A stretch of DNA of 64,000 bases from Flagellimonas_A sp039592695 (GCF_039592695.1 NZ_JBBUTK010000001.1:806001-870000), one strand, 5' to 3'; shown: positions 9,200-18,314, counted from the first letter of the stretch. Notes: generated by a model from the letters alone, not told the origin. Made by a program: numbers and translations.

Positions 9200-10933
9200 A
9201 TGGAAACATTAAAAAAAGAACAGAAAACGACCGAGAACAAAGCAACGATACGGGTGAGTGGGGCCGAGGCCATCATTCATTGCCTTCTTGCTGAGGGTGT
9301 TGATTTGATCTACGGGTATCCCGGTGGGGCCATCATGCCGGTTTATGATGAACTCTATAAATTTCAAGATAAACTCACTCATATTTTGACACGCCACGAA
9401 CAGGGTGCCACCCATGCCGCACAGGGTTATGCCAGAGTGAGCGGTAGGGTCGGGGTTGCCATGGCCACTTCAGGTCCGGGGGCGACCAACTTGGTAACCG
9501 GTTTGGCCGATGCCCAGATTGATTCCACCCCCATGGTGTGCATCACGGGCCAAGTGCCACGTCATCTATTGGGTTCGGATGCGTTTCAAGAAACGGATAT
9601 TGTGGGTATTTCAACGCCTGTTACCAAATGGAACTATCAGATAACAAAAGCCTCCGAGATTCCTGAAATCATGGCCAAGGCATTTTTTATTGCCAAATCG
9701 GGTAGGCCAGGTCCGGTGTTGGTCGATATCACCAAAAACGCACAATTTGATGAGCTTGATTTCACTTACGAAAAGTGTATAGGGGTACGCAGTTATAAAC
9801 CGGTTCCCGCTCCAGATTTAAGTGCTTTGGAAGAAGCCGCAAAACTGATTAATGATGCCAAAAAACCCTATATCGTCTGGGGTCAGGGAATCATTTTAGG
9901 CCAAGCCGAAGAGGAACTGAAAGCATTGATTGAGAAAGCGGGCATTCCCGCCGCTTGGACCATTATGGGCGAATCGGCCATTGATTCCGACCATCCCTTA
10001 AATGTGGGCATGGTGGGGATGCATGGCAATTATGGCCCAAATGTTTTGACGAATGAGTGCGATGTGCTGCTTGCCATCGGCATGCGTTTTGACGACCGTG
10101 TGACCGGTCGATTGGACGAGTATGCCAAACAGGCCAAAGTCATCCATTTTGAGATAGACCCGGCCGAAGTGGGCAAAAATGTGAAACCTGATGTCGCTGT
10201 TTTGGGAAATTGTAAGGAAACGTTGGAGCTTATCCTTCCCATGGTTAAAAAAAACAATCACGAAACATGGCACAACGAGTTCAAAAAGAAATACGATGAA
10301 GAATTCGACCAGGTCATCAAAAATGATTTGAATCCTGATAAACCAGGGCTGACCATGGGTGAGGTGGTGGAAGAAATCAACAAGGCCTCACAGCATAAAG
10401 CGGTCATTGTGACCGACGTAGGGCAGCATCAGATGGTGGCCTGTCGATATGCGAAATTCAAGCAGAGCAAGAGCAATATTACCTCAGGTGGTTTGGGCAC
10501 CATGGGTTTTGCACTGCCCGCTGCCATCGGGGCACAGCAAGGTGCGCCCGAACGCACTGTCGTTGCCATCATTGGTGACGGGGGCTACCAAATGACCATA
10601 CAAGAACTGGGGGTGATTGCCCAGCATAACCTTCCGGTAAAGATTGTGGTGCTCAACAATAATTTTTTGGGGATGGTACGGCAATGGCAACAACTGTTCT
10701 TTGAAAAACGCTATGCATCCACCGAATTGGTGAATCCTGATTTTGTGAAGATTGCAGAAGGATACCGCATCGAATCGAATCGGGTTTCCGAGCGCAAGGA
10801 CTTAATATCCGCAATCCAGCAGATGATGGATTTTGACGGTCCTTATTTCTTGGAGGTTGAGGTAGAGAAAGAAGATAATGTATTTCCGATGATTCCCTCG
10901 GGGGCATCGGTTTCAGAAATCCGCTTAAAGTAA
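9200..10933 (+). CDS. ilvB: Acetolactate synthase, large (catalytic) subunit
   Basis: A 577-residue thiamine-diphosphate enzyme. The three TPP-enzyme domains are in order: the N-terminal pyrimidine-binding domain with 'YGYPGGAIMPVYD' and 'RHEQGATHAAQGYARVSG', a central domain with the catalytic-subunit motif 'MGMHGN', and the C-terminal PP-binding domain with 'IIGDGGYQMTIQELGVI...LNNNFLGMVRQWQ'. It condenses two pyruvates to acetolactate, or pyruvate with 2-oxobutanoate. It follows ilvD by 71 bp containing one repeat and precedes the regulatory subunit ilvN by 162 bp. Length is normal. Confidence 0.95.
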   Translation: METLKKEQKTTENKATIRVSGAEAIIHCLLAEGVDLIYGYPGGAIMPVYDELYKFQDKLTHILTRHEQGATHAAQGYARVSGRVGVAMATSGPGATNLVTGLADAQIDSTPMVCITGQVPRHLLGSDAFQETDIVGISTPVTKWNYQITKASEIPEIMAKAFFIAKSGRPGPVLVDITKNAQFDELDFTYEKCIGVRSYKPVPAPDLSALEEAAKLINDAKKPYIVWGQGIILGQAEEELKALIEKAGIPAAWTIMGESAIDSDHPLNVGMVGMHGNYGPNVLTNECDVLLAIGMRFDDRVTGRLDEYAKQAKVIHFEIDPAEVGKNVKPDVAVLGNCKETLELILPMVKKNNHETWHNEFKKKYDEEFDQVIKNDLNPDKPGLTMGEVVEEINKASQHKAVIVTDVGQHQMVACRYAKFKQSKSNITSGGLGTMGFALPAAIGAQQGAPERTVVAIIGDGGYQMTIQELGVIAQHNLPVKIVVLNNNFLGMVRQWQQLFFEKRYASTELVNPDFVKIAEGYRIESNRVSERKDLISAIQQMMDFDGPYFLEVEVEKEDNVFPMIPSGASVSEIRLK

Positions 10934-10982
10934 AAAAAGAATTCGCAGTTTATAAACGAATAGGATAATAGCATATTTAACA

Positions 10983-11014
10983 GACTTCTCAAGTTTTTTT
11001 AAACCTGAGAAGTC
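10983..11014 (+). other. Strong hairpin between ilvB and ilvN
   Basis: The arms GACTTCTCAAGTTT and AAACCTGAGAAGTC (14 bp, one mismatch) enclose a TTTT loop. There is no T-run after the stem on the + strand, so it is not a classic terminator. It may act as an RNA-stability or attenuation element between the catalytic and regulatory subunit genes, or be a mobile palindrome. Confidence 0.6.
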
Positions 11015-11053
11015 CTAACAAAATGAAATACTAATCTAAATTTCCCGAATAAT

Positions 11054-11091
11054 CTCCCTTTCCCCTTTGGGGAGAGGGTCGGGGAGAGGGG
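11054..11091 (+). repeat. Family-A-like palindromic repeat before ilvN
   Basis: CTCCCTTTCCCCTTTGGGGA forms a palindromic unit that is followed by a spare arm GGGGAGAGGGG. A copy with the same architecture in opposite orientation lies directly after ilvC at 13166-13204, so the ilvN-ilvC pair is bracketed by inverted copies. The repeat ends 4 bp before the ilvN ATG and will therefore be in the mRNA next to the start codon. Confidence 0.7.
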
Positions 11092-11095
11092 CTTT

Positions 11096-11626
11096 ATGAA
11101 AAATCAATGGTTCACCATATCGGTCTATTCCGAAAACAGTGTTGGCTTGCTCAACCGCATTTCAGGCATATTTCTGAAACGACACATCAATATCGAAAGT
11201 TTGAATGTGTCAAAATCTGAAATAGAGCACGTGTCAAAGTTTACCATAGTGGTATTCACGACCGAAGATTGGGTTCAAAAAATAGTCCGACAGATAGAAA
11301 AACAGGTAGAGGTCATCAGAGCTTTTTATCATACCGATGATGAAATTGTTTACCAAGAGTCGGCACTGTTCAAGATTAAATCCGGTTTGCTTTTTGACGA
11401 ACCCCAAATTCAAAATGCCATCAAGGAAAGCAATTCCAAGATCGTTACGGTGCATCGAGAATTTTTTGTGTTGGCCAAAACGGGGCGAAGGCATGAAATC
11501 GACGAGATGCACGACCGCTTGGAACCTTTTGGCATCATGCAGTTTGTGCGTTCAGGCCGTATTGCCGTCTCAAAGGCCGAAATGCCGATTACCGAAATCT
11601 TAGAAGAATTTCAACTGAACAATTAA
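11096..11626 (+). CDS. ilvN: Acetolactate synthase, small (regulatory) subunit
   Basis: A 176-residue protein with an N-terminal ACT domain ('FTISVYSENSVGLLNRISGIFLKRHINIESL') and the C-terminal ALS_ss_C region. It binds the large subunit and in most bacteria gives valine feedback inhibition. Length matches the long IlvN/IlvH form. The ATG is only 4 bp after a G-rich palindromic repeat, so initiation may be influenced by RNA structure. It is followed by ilvC after 64 bp. Confidence 0.93.
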   Translation: MKNQWFTISVYSENSVGLLNRISGIFLKRHINIESLNVSKSEIEHVSKFTIVVFTTEDWVQKIVRQIEKQVEVIRAFYHTDDEIVYQESALFKIKSGLLFDEPQIQNAIKESNSKIVTVHREFFVLAKTGRRHEIDEMHDRLEPFGIMQFVRSGRIAVSKAEMPITEILEEFQLNN

Positions 11627-11690
11627 AATAGATAATAGTAACACTAATATGGATTTCCGACTTCTCGGGAATGGAAAAAACAAATTAAAT

Positions 11691-13166
11691 ATGACGAATT
11701 ACTTCAACTCATTGTCGCTGCGAGACCAGCTACAACAACTCGGTAAATGCCGTTTTATGGAGTCTCATGAATTCAGCGACGGTGTGAATGCTTTGAAGGG
11801 TAAAAAAATTGTGATTGTAGGCTGCGGGGCGCAAGGTCTGAACCAAGGCTTGAACATGCGCGATTCGGGTCTTGATATTTCGTATGCTTTGCGAGAGGCT
11901 GCCATTAAAGAAAAGCGACAATCCTACAAAAATGCCACCGAGAACAATTTTAATGTCGGCACGTATGAAGAATTGATTCCGACAGCTGATATGGTCATCA
12001 ATCTCACGCCCGACAAACAACACACCAATGTGGTGAGTACCGTGATGCCCTTGATGAAAAAAGGGGCGACGCTTTCGTATTCCCACGGATTCAATATCGT
12101 GGAAGAGGGCATGCAGGTACGCGACGATCTGACCGTTATCATGGTAGCTCCGAAAAGCCCTGGGTCTGAGGTTCGTGAAGAGTATAAAAGGGGTTTTGGC
12201 GTGCCGACGCTGATTGCGGTGCACCCCGAAAATGACCCAGAAGGTAAAGGATTGGCACAGGCAAAAGCCTATGCTGCCGCCACGGGCGGACATAAAGCCG
12301 GCGTGCTGGAGTCTTCTTTTGTGGCCGAGGTAAAGTCTGATTTAATGGGAGAACAGACCATTTTGTGTGGCTTGTTACAAACGGGCAGCATTCTGTGTTT
12401 TGATAAAATGGTGGAAAAAGGAGTGGATGCGGGATATGCATCCAAATTGATTCAATATGGATGGGAGACCATCACCGAAAGTCTGAAGCATGGTGGCATC
12501 ACCAACATGATGGACCGACTTTCGAATCCCGCGAAAATCAAGGCTTTTGATTTGTCAGAGGAAATGAAGGAAATCATGCGACCGTTGTTCCAAAAACACA
12601 TGGACGACATCATGAGCGGTCATTTTTCAAAAACCATGATGGAAGATTGGGCCAATGACGATAAAAACTTGTTGACATGGCGTGCGGCCACTGGCGAAAC
12701 CGCTTTTGAAAAAACGCCTGCAGGCAGTGATGAAATTTCAGAACAGGAATATTACGACCTTGGGGTGTTGATGGTGGCTTTTGTGAAAGCAGGGGTCGAA
12801 CTGGCCTATGAGACGATGACCGAATCGGGCATTATCGGTGAATCGGCCTATTATGAGTCGTTGCATGAAACACCTTTAATCGCCAATACCATAGCCCGCA
12901 AAAAGCTTTTCGAGATGAACCGTGTAATCTCTGATACGGCCGAGTATGGTTGTTATCTCTTTGACCATGCCTGCAAACCTTTGCTCAAAGATTTTATGAA
13001 AAACATTGATACAGATGTCATCGGGCAGCAGTATGGGAAAGACCGCAATAATGGAGTGGACAATCGCCGACTCATTGAGGTCAACAAAGCCATCCGTGAC
13101 CATGATGTGGAAGTTGTTGGGGCACGGTTGCGTGAATCAATGACAGCCATGAAACCGATTGCATAG
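11691..13166 (+). CDS. ilvC: Ketol-acid reductoisomerase (class II, long form)
   Basis: A 491-residue protein closely matching the enterobacterial long-form enzyme from its first residues ('MTNYFNSLSLRDQLQQLGKC'); the ATG at 11691 was therefore chosen over an upstream in-frame ATG at 11649. The Rossmann motif 'IVGCGAQGLNQGLNMRDSG' binds NADPH. The C-terminal half shows the duplicated knotted helical domain of class II enzymes. It converts 2-acetolactate to 2,3-dihydroxy-isovalerate (and the isoleucine equivalent) with Mg2+ and NADPH. Its stop codon shares a base with the palindromic repeat that follows. Confidence 0.96.
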   Translation: MTNYFNSLSLRDQLQQLGKCRFMESHEFSDGVNALKGKKIVIVGCGAQGLNQGLNMRDSGLDISYALREAAIKEKRQSYKNATENNFNVGTYEELIPTADMVINLTPDKQHTNVVSTVMPLMKKGATLSYSHGFNIVEEGMQVRDDLTVIMVAPKSPGSEVREEYKRGFGVPTLIAVHPENDPEGKGLAQAKAYAAATGGHKAGVLESSFVAEVKSDLMGEQTILCGLLQTGSILCFDKMVEKGVDAGYASKLIQYGWETITESLKHGGITNMMDRLSNPAKIKAFDLSEEMKEIMRPLFQKHMDDIMSGHFSKTMMEDWANDDKNLLTWRAATGETAFEKTPAGSDEISEQEYYDLGVLMVAFVKAGVELAYETMTESGIIGESAYYESLHETPLIANTIARKKLFEMNRVISDTAEYGCYLFDHACKPLLKDFMKNIDTDVIGQQYGKDRNNGVDNRRLIEVNKAIRDHDVEVVGARLRESMTAMKPIA

Positions 13167-13204
13167 TCCCCTCTCCTAAATCCTCTCCCCAAGAGGGAGA
13201 GGAC
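13166..13204 (-). repeat. Family-A-like palindromic repeat after ilvC
   Basis: Read on the minus strand, the unit is GTCCTCTCCCTCTTGGGGAG followed by a spare arm AGGAGAGGGG. It is the inverted counterpart of the repeat at 11054-11091 and overlaps the last base of the ilvC stop codon. Confidence 0.7.
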
Positions 13205-13249
13205 TTTGAATCTCTACATAAACTTACCCACAATCCCAAAGAATTGATT

Positions 13250-14842
13250 ATGGATGCTAAAAAAGTAACGATTCCAGAAGAATATCAAATCAAGGAGCAG
13301 ATCCACCAGCGACACTATTTGGTCAATGGGGGGTTCAAACCTTGGGATGGAAAGATGGCTGAGGTAATTTCCACTATTTCCTCCACAGAAAACTACCAAC
13401 CGACCGTTTTGGGGAGCATCCCCGATATGGGCGAAGAGGAAGCACTGGAAGCCTTGGATGCAGCTTTGGCAGCTTATGACCAAGGGCAGGGCCTATGGCC
13501 GACCATGAAGGTCAAGGACCGTTTGGAGTGCATGGAAGGTTTTGTCAAAAAGATGGAGACCAAGCGTGAGGAGGTCGTCAAGCTCTTGATGTGGGAAATC
13601 GGAAAATCAAAACCCGATTCGTACAAAGAATTTGACCGTACGGTGGAATACATCTACGATACCATTGAAGAATACAAGCAATTGGACCGTGATTCGGCCA
13701 AATTTCAAAAGCATGATGGTGTGTATGCACATATTCGAAGAGGTCCGCTAGGGGTCGTGCTTTGTCTGGGGCCGTACAATTACCCCTTGAACGAAACTTT
13801 TGCCTTGCTGATTCCCGCCATTATTATGGGCAATACTACTATATTCAAACCTGCCAAGCATGGCGTGCTGTTGATTACACCGTTGCTGGAGGCTTTTAAA
13901 AGTTGTTTCCCGAAAGGCGTGGTCAATATTCTGTTCGGCCGTGGCAGGGCAGTGGCCGCACCGATTATGAAAACGGGCAAAGTGGATGTTTTGGCATTGA
14001 TCGGTAACAGTAAATCTGCCAATGCATTGCAGGAACAGCATTCAAAAAGCAATCGGTTGCGCTTGGTCTTGGGATTGGAAGCGAAAAACCCCGCCATCAT
14101 CATGCCAGATGCCAACATGCAATTGACGATTGACGAAGTCATTGCGGGCACCACTTCCTTTAACGGGCAACGCTGTACCGCATTGAAAGTGGTGTATGTG
14201 CATGAGGATGTAAAAGAGGAATTTCTAAAAAAATATTCCGAAGCCATCGATGGCCTGAATTTTGGAAATCCATGGGATGAGGGTGTGAAACTGACGCCAT
14301 TGCCTGAGCCTGGAAAACCCGATTACATTCAAGAATTGTTGGACGATGCCTTGGCAAAGGGTGCCAAAATACAGAACAAAAAAGGCGGTCAGCGTACCGA
14401 AAACTATATTTGGCCCGCGGTGCTGTACCCCGTGACCAAAGACATGCGGGTGTACCAAGAAGAACAGTTTGGCCCTATAGTACCAGTGCTCTCTTTTTCA
14501 GATATCTCTGAACCATTGGACGATATGGCAGAGAGCAACTACGGCCAACAAGTGAGTTTGTTCGGCAAAGATGTGTACACCATGTCGCCCCTGATCGATA
14601 CTTTGGCCAACTTGGTCTGCCGTGTAAACCTGAACAGTTCATGCCAACGTGGCCCCGATGTGTATCCCTTTACTGGAAGAAAAGATTCCGCGCAATCGAC
14701 CCTGAGTGTGCATGATGCGCTGCGCTCGTTCAGTATTCGCACCTTTGTCGCCTTTAAGGACAATGAGTTGAACAACGAGACCATCGAGCAGCTACTGGAG
14801 GCCAAGGTCAGTAATTTTTTGAGTACGGATTATATTTTATAG
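13250..14842 (+). CDS. gapN: NADP-dependent non-phosphorylating glyceraldehyde-3-phosphate dehydrogenase-like aldehyde dehydrogenase
   Basis: A 530-residue aldehyde dehydrogenase superfamily protein. Catalytic features are the cysteine in 'NGQRCTALK' (C309), the general-base glutamate in 'LGLEAKNPAII' (E277) and the NAD(P)-site segment 'LGPYNYPLNETF'. The conserved C-terminal 'RVNLNSSCQRGPDVYPFTGRKDS' is typical of the GapN branch, whose enzymes oxidise glyceraldehyde 3-phosphate to 3-phosphoglycerate with NADP+, giving NADPH but no ATP. An NADPH source next to ilvC, which uses NADPH, is suggestive but may be chance. The ATG at 13250 is preferred to the TTG at 13244. Exact substrate unproven. 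Confidence 0.82.
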   Translation: MDAKKVTIPEEYQIKEQIHQRHYLVNGGFKPWDGKMAEVISTISSTENYQPTVLGSIPDMGEEEALEALDAALAAYDQGQGLWPTMKVKDRLECMEGFVKKMETKREEVVKLLMWEIGKSKPDSYKEFDRTVEYIYDTIEEYKQLDRDSAKFQKHDGVYAHIRRGPLGVVLCLGPYNYPLNETFALLIPAIIMGNTTIFKPAKHGVLLITPLLEAFKSCFPKGVVNILFGRGRAVAAPIMKTGKVDVLALIGNSKSANALQEQHSKSNRLRLVLGLEAKNPAIIMPDANMQLTIDEVIAGTTSFNGQRCTALKVVYVHEDVKEEFLKKYSEAIDGLNFGNPWDEGVKLTPLPEPGKPDYIQELLDDALAKGAKIQNKKGGQRTENYIWPAVLYPVTKDMRVYQEEQFGPIVPVLSFSDISEPLDDMAESNYGQQVSLFGKDVYTMSPLIDTLANLVCRVNLNSSCQRGPDVYPFTGRKDSAQSTLSVHDALRSFSIRTFVAFKDNELNNETIEQLLEAKVSNFLSTDYIL

Positions 14843-14910
14843 ACGTAAGACCGCTTCGCTTTTAGATAAGACATAAGACTGGTTTTATATCTGGCTATCC
14901 AAACATCTCA

Positions 14911-14964
14911 GGTGTAATTGTCCCCTTGAGGGGACAGTCTGCCATCGGCGGGCAGGGGTGTTAT
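14911..14964 (+). repeat. Family-A modular palindromic repeat, long form
   Basis: The perfect palindrome GTCCCCTTGAGGGGAC (14920-14935) is followed by AG, an inner GC-rich insert around 'TGCCATCGGCGGGCA' and the spare arm CAGGGGTG. The same outer parts recur at 18315-18376 and 54653-54705 (inverted) with different inner inserts. Confidence 0.85.
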
Positions 14965-15137
14965 TGTCAATCTCTCTTTCCCTATGGCTATTGTGTGGTG
15001 GGAATCTTTACTGTAAGAATATCATAAGTGATAAAAAGCCCAGGTTGTTCTAAAAATAGAGAGGTTTTGTTATCGCCGCGCTTTTGGTGCGGTGACTGCG
15101 CCAGCAGTGCAGCAAAAGTACGCCGCAGGCGTATTCG

Positions 15138-15272
15138 ACATCATCGGTTTAGTGTATGAGTAGTAGCGGATTTCTACTCGCAAACCTTTCGGTTTTGCAC
15201 CGACTCTTGTTTTTATATTTATACTTTCATCTTATCACTTAAACTGCCATTACTTATACACCGTGTTAGCGT
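15138..15272. repeat. Imperfect palindromic element, attC-like in shape, beside hydrolase gene
   Basis: Outer arms CGGTTTAGTGTATGAGTAG (15145-15163) and TACTTATACACCG (15251-15263) are imperfectly complementary. Inside are further hairpins: GAGTAG...CTACTC (15158-15179) and GCAAACCTTTCGGTTTTGC (15180-15198). The right end reads 'CACCGTGTTAGCG'. The shape (long imperfect inverted repeat with extra unpaired bases, at the 3' end of a minus-strand gene) is like an integron attC site. A canonical GTTRRRY core is not clear, so this is only a candidate; no integrase gene is in the window. Confidence 0.4.
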
Positions 15273-15295
15273 TTGTTATTTTTGTTAACCTGATT

Positions 15296-16684
15296 TTAAT
15301 AATTCCATTCAATAGGTTTCCTTTCGGAACTACAAGCCATTTCGGGTTTTTGGTAAGGGTTGTTTATAAATTCTTCGGTGATGTCAAAAAGACATGGATT
15401 CAAAAAACTGTGGCTCTCGTCCAGAAAAATGACTTCATAACCATTCGTCAAATATTTAAGAGCTTCAGTTGCGTTACTTGGTGGCGTGACTTGATCTAGG
15501 CTGCCCGATATCATTAACGTAGGGATTTCAGAGACAACGGGTTGGTTTTCAATATTTGTCGCTCGGTAGGAATGCCAATCCGATAACAACTTGTAGGCCG
15601 AATTATGAAAAGAAAAAGCGGATTTAAATTCGGATTGCTCTATTGCCATATCTAAATCTGGCTTATCAAAGAAAGGAAGTTCTTCATAAGCATTCACCGA
15701 ATAGTTCATTGGAAAATTAAAGAGGCTATGAAAGGATTCGAAAGTCCTTATAAACTCAATGACCGGTTTGGAATCGTTATTTTCTAAAGCCTCTATAAAT
15801 AAAGGGATATTGCGGATTGAATGACGGCTGTATAGCGATACAAATAGTAATATAAAAGCATCATGTGAATTAAGAACGAACTGACTGCCTTTATAATCAA
15901 AACGCAAAGGTTCCGTCTGCATTTTTAACAGTACTTCTTGCAGGCGTTCTTTTAGATTGGGGTATCTGCTATTACAACCTTTACTTTCTTTGCAATTCTG
16001 TAGAACAGCTAAAAGTGATTTTTCAATGCTTCTTACCCTATCTCCGAACAGATTCGATTCTGGTGGAAATACTCCTAGCAGGATGGTGCTTCGAACGCTT
16101 TTTGGAAAGTCTCGCATAATGGTCAACCCCAACCTTGAACCATAGGAAGCTCCATAAAGGTTCCATTTTTTATAGCCCAAAGCTTTGCGCAAATCCTCAA
16201 AATCAGCGGCAATCTCCCTACTGTTATATCCTTCAAGATCAACTCCTTTTTGTTGAATCTTTTTTTTGCATTCTGTCAATAGGTCTGCTGTAGCTTCATA
16301 ATCCTGTTTCAAGTTATAGTCCTTTGCCATTACGGCAAACATTGCGTCTCCAATATTTATGCAATTCGCTCCAGATGCCCCCGTCCCTCGTTGATCCATA
16401 AGGACAATATCTCTATCGTTACGTAAAGGGTGATCTGCCCAAAACTCTTCCATTATCAAGGTAGCCCCTCCAGGTCCACCCTGCAGATAGACAATTGGCG
16501 CTTTTGTCGAATCGGGATTTTTCGCCTTTAATACTTTGTAAACTAGTTGAAGGTTTCTAGAATTTGGGTTATTCCTGTTTTCAGGAACCTCTATAATTCC
16601 GTCTAAGACTTTCCCTTGAGAAGTTTTATCGCAAGCAAACAAGATAACCAGTAGAAACAAAATTGTGCTTAGGCGTATATACAT
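15296..16684 (-). CDS. Lipoprotein alpha/beta hydrolase (prolyl-aminopeptidase/TAP-like)
   Basis: A 462-residue protein with a lipoprotein signal (hydrophobic stretch ending 'LFAC', acylated Cys about residue 18). Hydrolase-fold markers are the oxyanion loop 'YLQGGPGGATL', 'DQRGTGASG', the nucleophile elbow 'YGASYGSR' (GxSxG), and near the C-terminus 'MISGSLDQVTPP' (Asp) and 'ESHSFL' (His). The pattern matches the proline iminopeptidase/TAP family acting outside the cytoplasm on peptides or small esters. It is flanked by a 14-bp inverted repeat (TTAGCGTTTRTTAT at 15266-15279 and, inverted, 16717-16730), and the odd palindromic element follows its 3' end. Base composition is more A/T-rich than neighbouring ilv genes, suggesting transfer. 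Confidence 0.87.
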   Translation of the reverse strand: MYIRLSTILFLLVILFACDKTSQGKVLDGIIEVPENRNNPNSRNLQLVYKVLKAKNPDSTKAPIVYLQGGPGGATLIMEEFWADHPLRNDRDIVLMDQRGTGASGANCINIGDAMFAVMAKDYNLKQDYEATADLLTECKKKIQQKGVDLEGYNSREIAADFEDLRKALGYKKWNLYGASYGSRLGLTIMRDFPKSVRSTILLGVFPPESNLFGDRVRSIEKSLLAVLQNCKESKGCNSRYPNLKERLQEVLLKMQTEPLRFDYKGSQFVLNSHDAFILLFVSLYSRHSIRNIPLFIEALENNDSKPVIEFIRTFESFHSLFNFPMNYSVNAYEELPFFDKPDLDMAIEQSEFKSAFSFHNSAYKLLSDWHSYRATNIENQPVVSEIPTLMISGSLDQVTPPSNATEALKYLTNGYEVIFLDESHSFLNPCLFDITEEFINNPYQKPEMACSSERKPIEWNY

Positions 16685-16938
16685 GAACTGGGTTTTGTTA
16701 TCCTGATGAGTATTTCATAATAAACGCTAATGTTTAGATATGGTCTCGTTTTTTTTAAATGTGCTATATCGACCGATAACGAAGTTCGCTGATTTTTTAG
16801 TTAGAATCAAGGGGTTGATATTCATTTTTATATGTGAACTGCTAACATTTGATTTCCCTAGAAATGAGGGTATAAACAAAATAAATACTGGTTTTTTTAG
16901 TTTAGATATAACATCCAAATCCTAAAACCTACTTTGCC

Positions 16939-18210
16939 GTGAGACGCCTTAAAATTCTCTTCGGAAGCGCCATACTGATTTTTCTTTCATCGATCATCAT
17001 CGCATCTAAAGCGACAGATGAAGAAAAGAATCTTACCCGTATTGAAAATAACCAATTGGTGGCGGTCAACAAAAACGTGGATAAAAAGGCCTTAAAATTG
17101 TATTTGGAGAGGCAACAACAGTTAAAATTCGAAATCCAAGCGTATTTTGAGAGGGCCATAGCTAAAGGCGATATCGTCGGAGCTGGGGTCAGTATAGTGC
17201 AAGGGGACTCAATAATATTATCTGACGGATTCGGAAAAAGAAGTGTAGACGGAACGAAAAACGTGGATGGAGAGACCGTATTTCGGTTGGGTTCCTTATC
17301 CAAAGGTTTTACCGGGGTCTTGGCCGCCAGTTTGCAATCTGAGAATGTACTGGACTTTAATGACAGGGTTACGGAATATCTACCGCAATTTCAATTGGGA
17401 ACAGAGGCCAATACCCAAAAGATTACCCTGGCGCATATTTTATCACATTCCGCGGGTACACCCTACCACAGCTATACCAATCTCGTGGAAGCGGGTCTGC
17501 CCATGACCGAAATCGCTTCCAGGTTTCATGAGGTCACTCCGATAAGCGAACCTGGTTCCACCTACAGCTATCAGAATGCCCTATTTGCCTTGAGTCAAGA
17601 AGCCATGAAAGAAGCCACGGGTGATAACTTTACAACGCTCTTGAAGAAACGGTTTTTTATCCCTTTGGAAATGAAAAACGTTTCCATGGACTATAATACC
17701 TTGTCAAAGGCCAGCAATGTGGCCCTGCCGCATTCGAAGCGCAGGAACGGATGGAGAAAATTACGGCTCAATGACCATTATTACAATGCGGTTGCAGCAG
17801 GGGGCATCAATGCCAGCTCATCTGACATGGCCAAGTGGATGCGGTTTCTTTTGGGCCATAATCCCGAAGTTTTTTCCCAATCCGCCATACAAGAGGCCTT
17901 TTGCCCAACTGTTTCCATAAGCTATAATCGAAAATATTACCAAAAATGGCCTGGCCATGTGCGTTCACAATATGGTTTTGGTTGGCGTATCCATACCGTG
18001 AAAGAGAAAGAAACAGGCACGGAAAAAACAATTTGGCATCACGGAGGTAGCGTAAACAATTATCGCAACGAGATTGCCCTTTACCCAGAAGAGGATTTGG
18101 GTATTTGTGTGCTGCTCAACTCCAATTCAAAAATTGCCAGACATGTTATTCCGGATTTGTATGCTTTAATGCAAGAAGTTTTTGCAGATACCCCCGAAAG
18201 TATACTTTAA
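16939..18210 (+). CDS. Class-C beta-lactamase-related serine hydrolase
   Basis: A 423-residue protein with an N-terminal hydrophobic signal segment (about residues 5-22). The three penicillin-recognition motifs are visible: SxxK at S119-L-S-K122, YxN in 'YSYQNALF', and the HGG motif 'WHHGGSVNNYRNE' in place of KTG. It belongs to the large beta-lactamase/DD-peptidase family, exported to the periplasm; the true substrate may be a peptide, ester or cell-wall fragment and antibiotic resistance should not be assumed. The start is a GTG; no better ATG fits. It stands alone between the hydrolase gene and a repeat-filled gap. Confidence 0.88.
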   Translation: MRRLKILFGSAILIFLSSIIIASKATDEEKNLTRIENNQLVAVNKNVDKKALKLYLERQQQLKFEIQAYFERAIAKGDIVGAGVSIVQGDSIILSDGFGKRSVDGTKNVDGETVFRLGSLSKGFTGVLAASLQSENVLDFNDRVTEYLPQFQLGTEANTQKITLAHILSHSAGTPYHSYTNLVEAGLPMTEIASRFHEVTPISEPGSTYSYQNALFALSQEAMKEATGDNFTTLLKKRFFIPLEMKNVSMDYNTLSKASNVALPHSKRRNGWRKLRLNDHYYNAVAAGGINASSSDMAKWMRFLLGHNPEVFSQSAIQEAFCPTVSISYNRKYYQKWPGHVRSQYGFGWRIHTVKEKETGTEKTIWHHGGSVNNYRNEIALYPEEDLGICVLLNSNSKIARHVIPDLYALMQEVFADTPESIL

Positions 18211-18212
18211 AG

Positions 18213-18247
18213 CACCACCCCTTAATCCCATCCAAGGAGGGGAGGCC
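18213..18247 (-). repeat. Palindromic repeat, compact form, after serine hydrolase
   Basis: On the minus strand it reads CCCCTCCTTGGATGGG followed by ATTAAGGGGTGG: palindromic unit, short spacer, spare G-rich arm. It starts 3 bp after the stop codon of the serine hydrolase. Confidence 0.65.
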
Positions 18248-18314
18248 CAGATAATCTATTTGCTATTTTTTTCAGCAGTGATACAGAGTGAGGTTTTTTC
18301 CAACCAAAATCTAG

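Larger units (their letters stand above)
14843..15295. other. Gene-free gap with repeats between gapN-like gene and hydrolase gene
   Basis: This 453-bp gap holds no convincing gene. It begins with a quasi-periodic spacer (repeated 'AGACATAAGAC'-like words, 14843-14881), then a full family-A palindromic repeat (14911-14964), then plain sequence, then a structured element of about 130 bp (15138-15272) described separately. Confidence 0.7.

Noticed and set aside
16740..16925. Possible 61-residue hydrophobic peptide between hydrolase and serine hydrolase
   Set aside because: Very A/T-rich region where open frames arise by chance; no recognisable start context and overlapping open frames on both strands.
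16939..18210. Antibiotic-resistance beta-lactamase
   Set aside because: The family is broad and mostly not resistance enzymes; the HGG motif and solitary context give no support for resistance.
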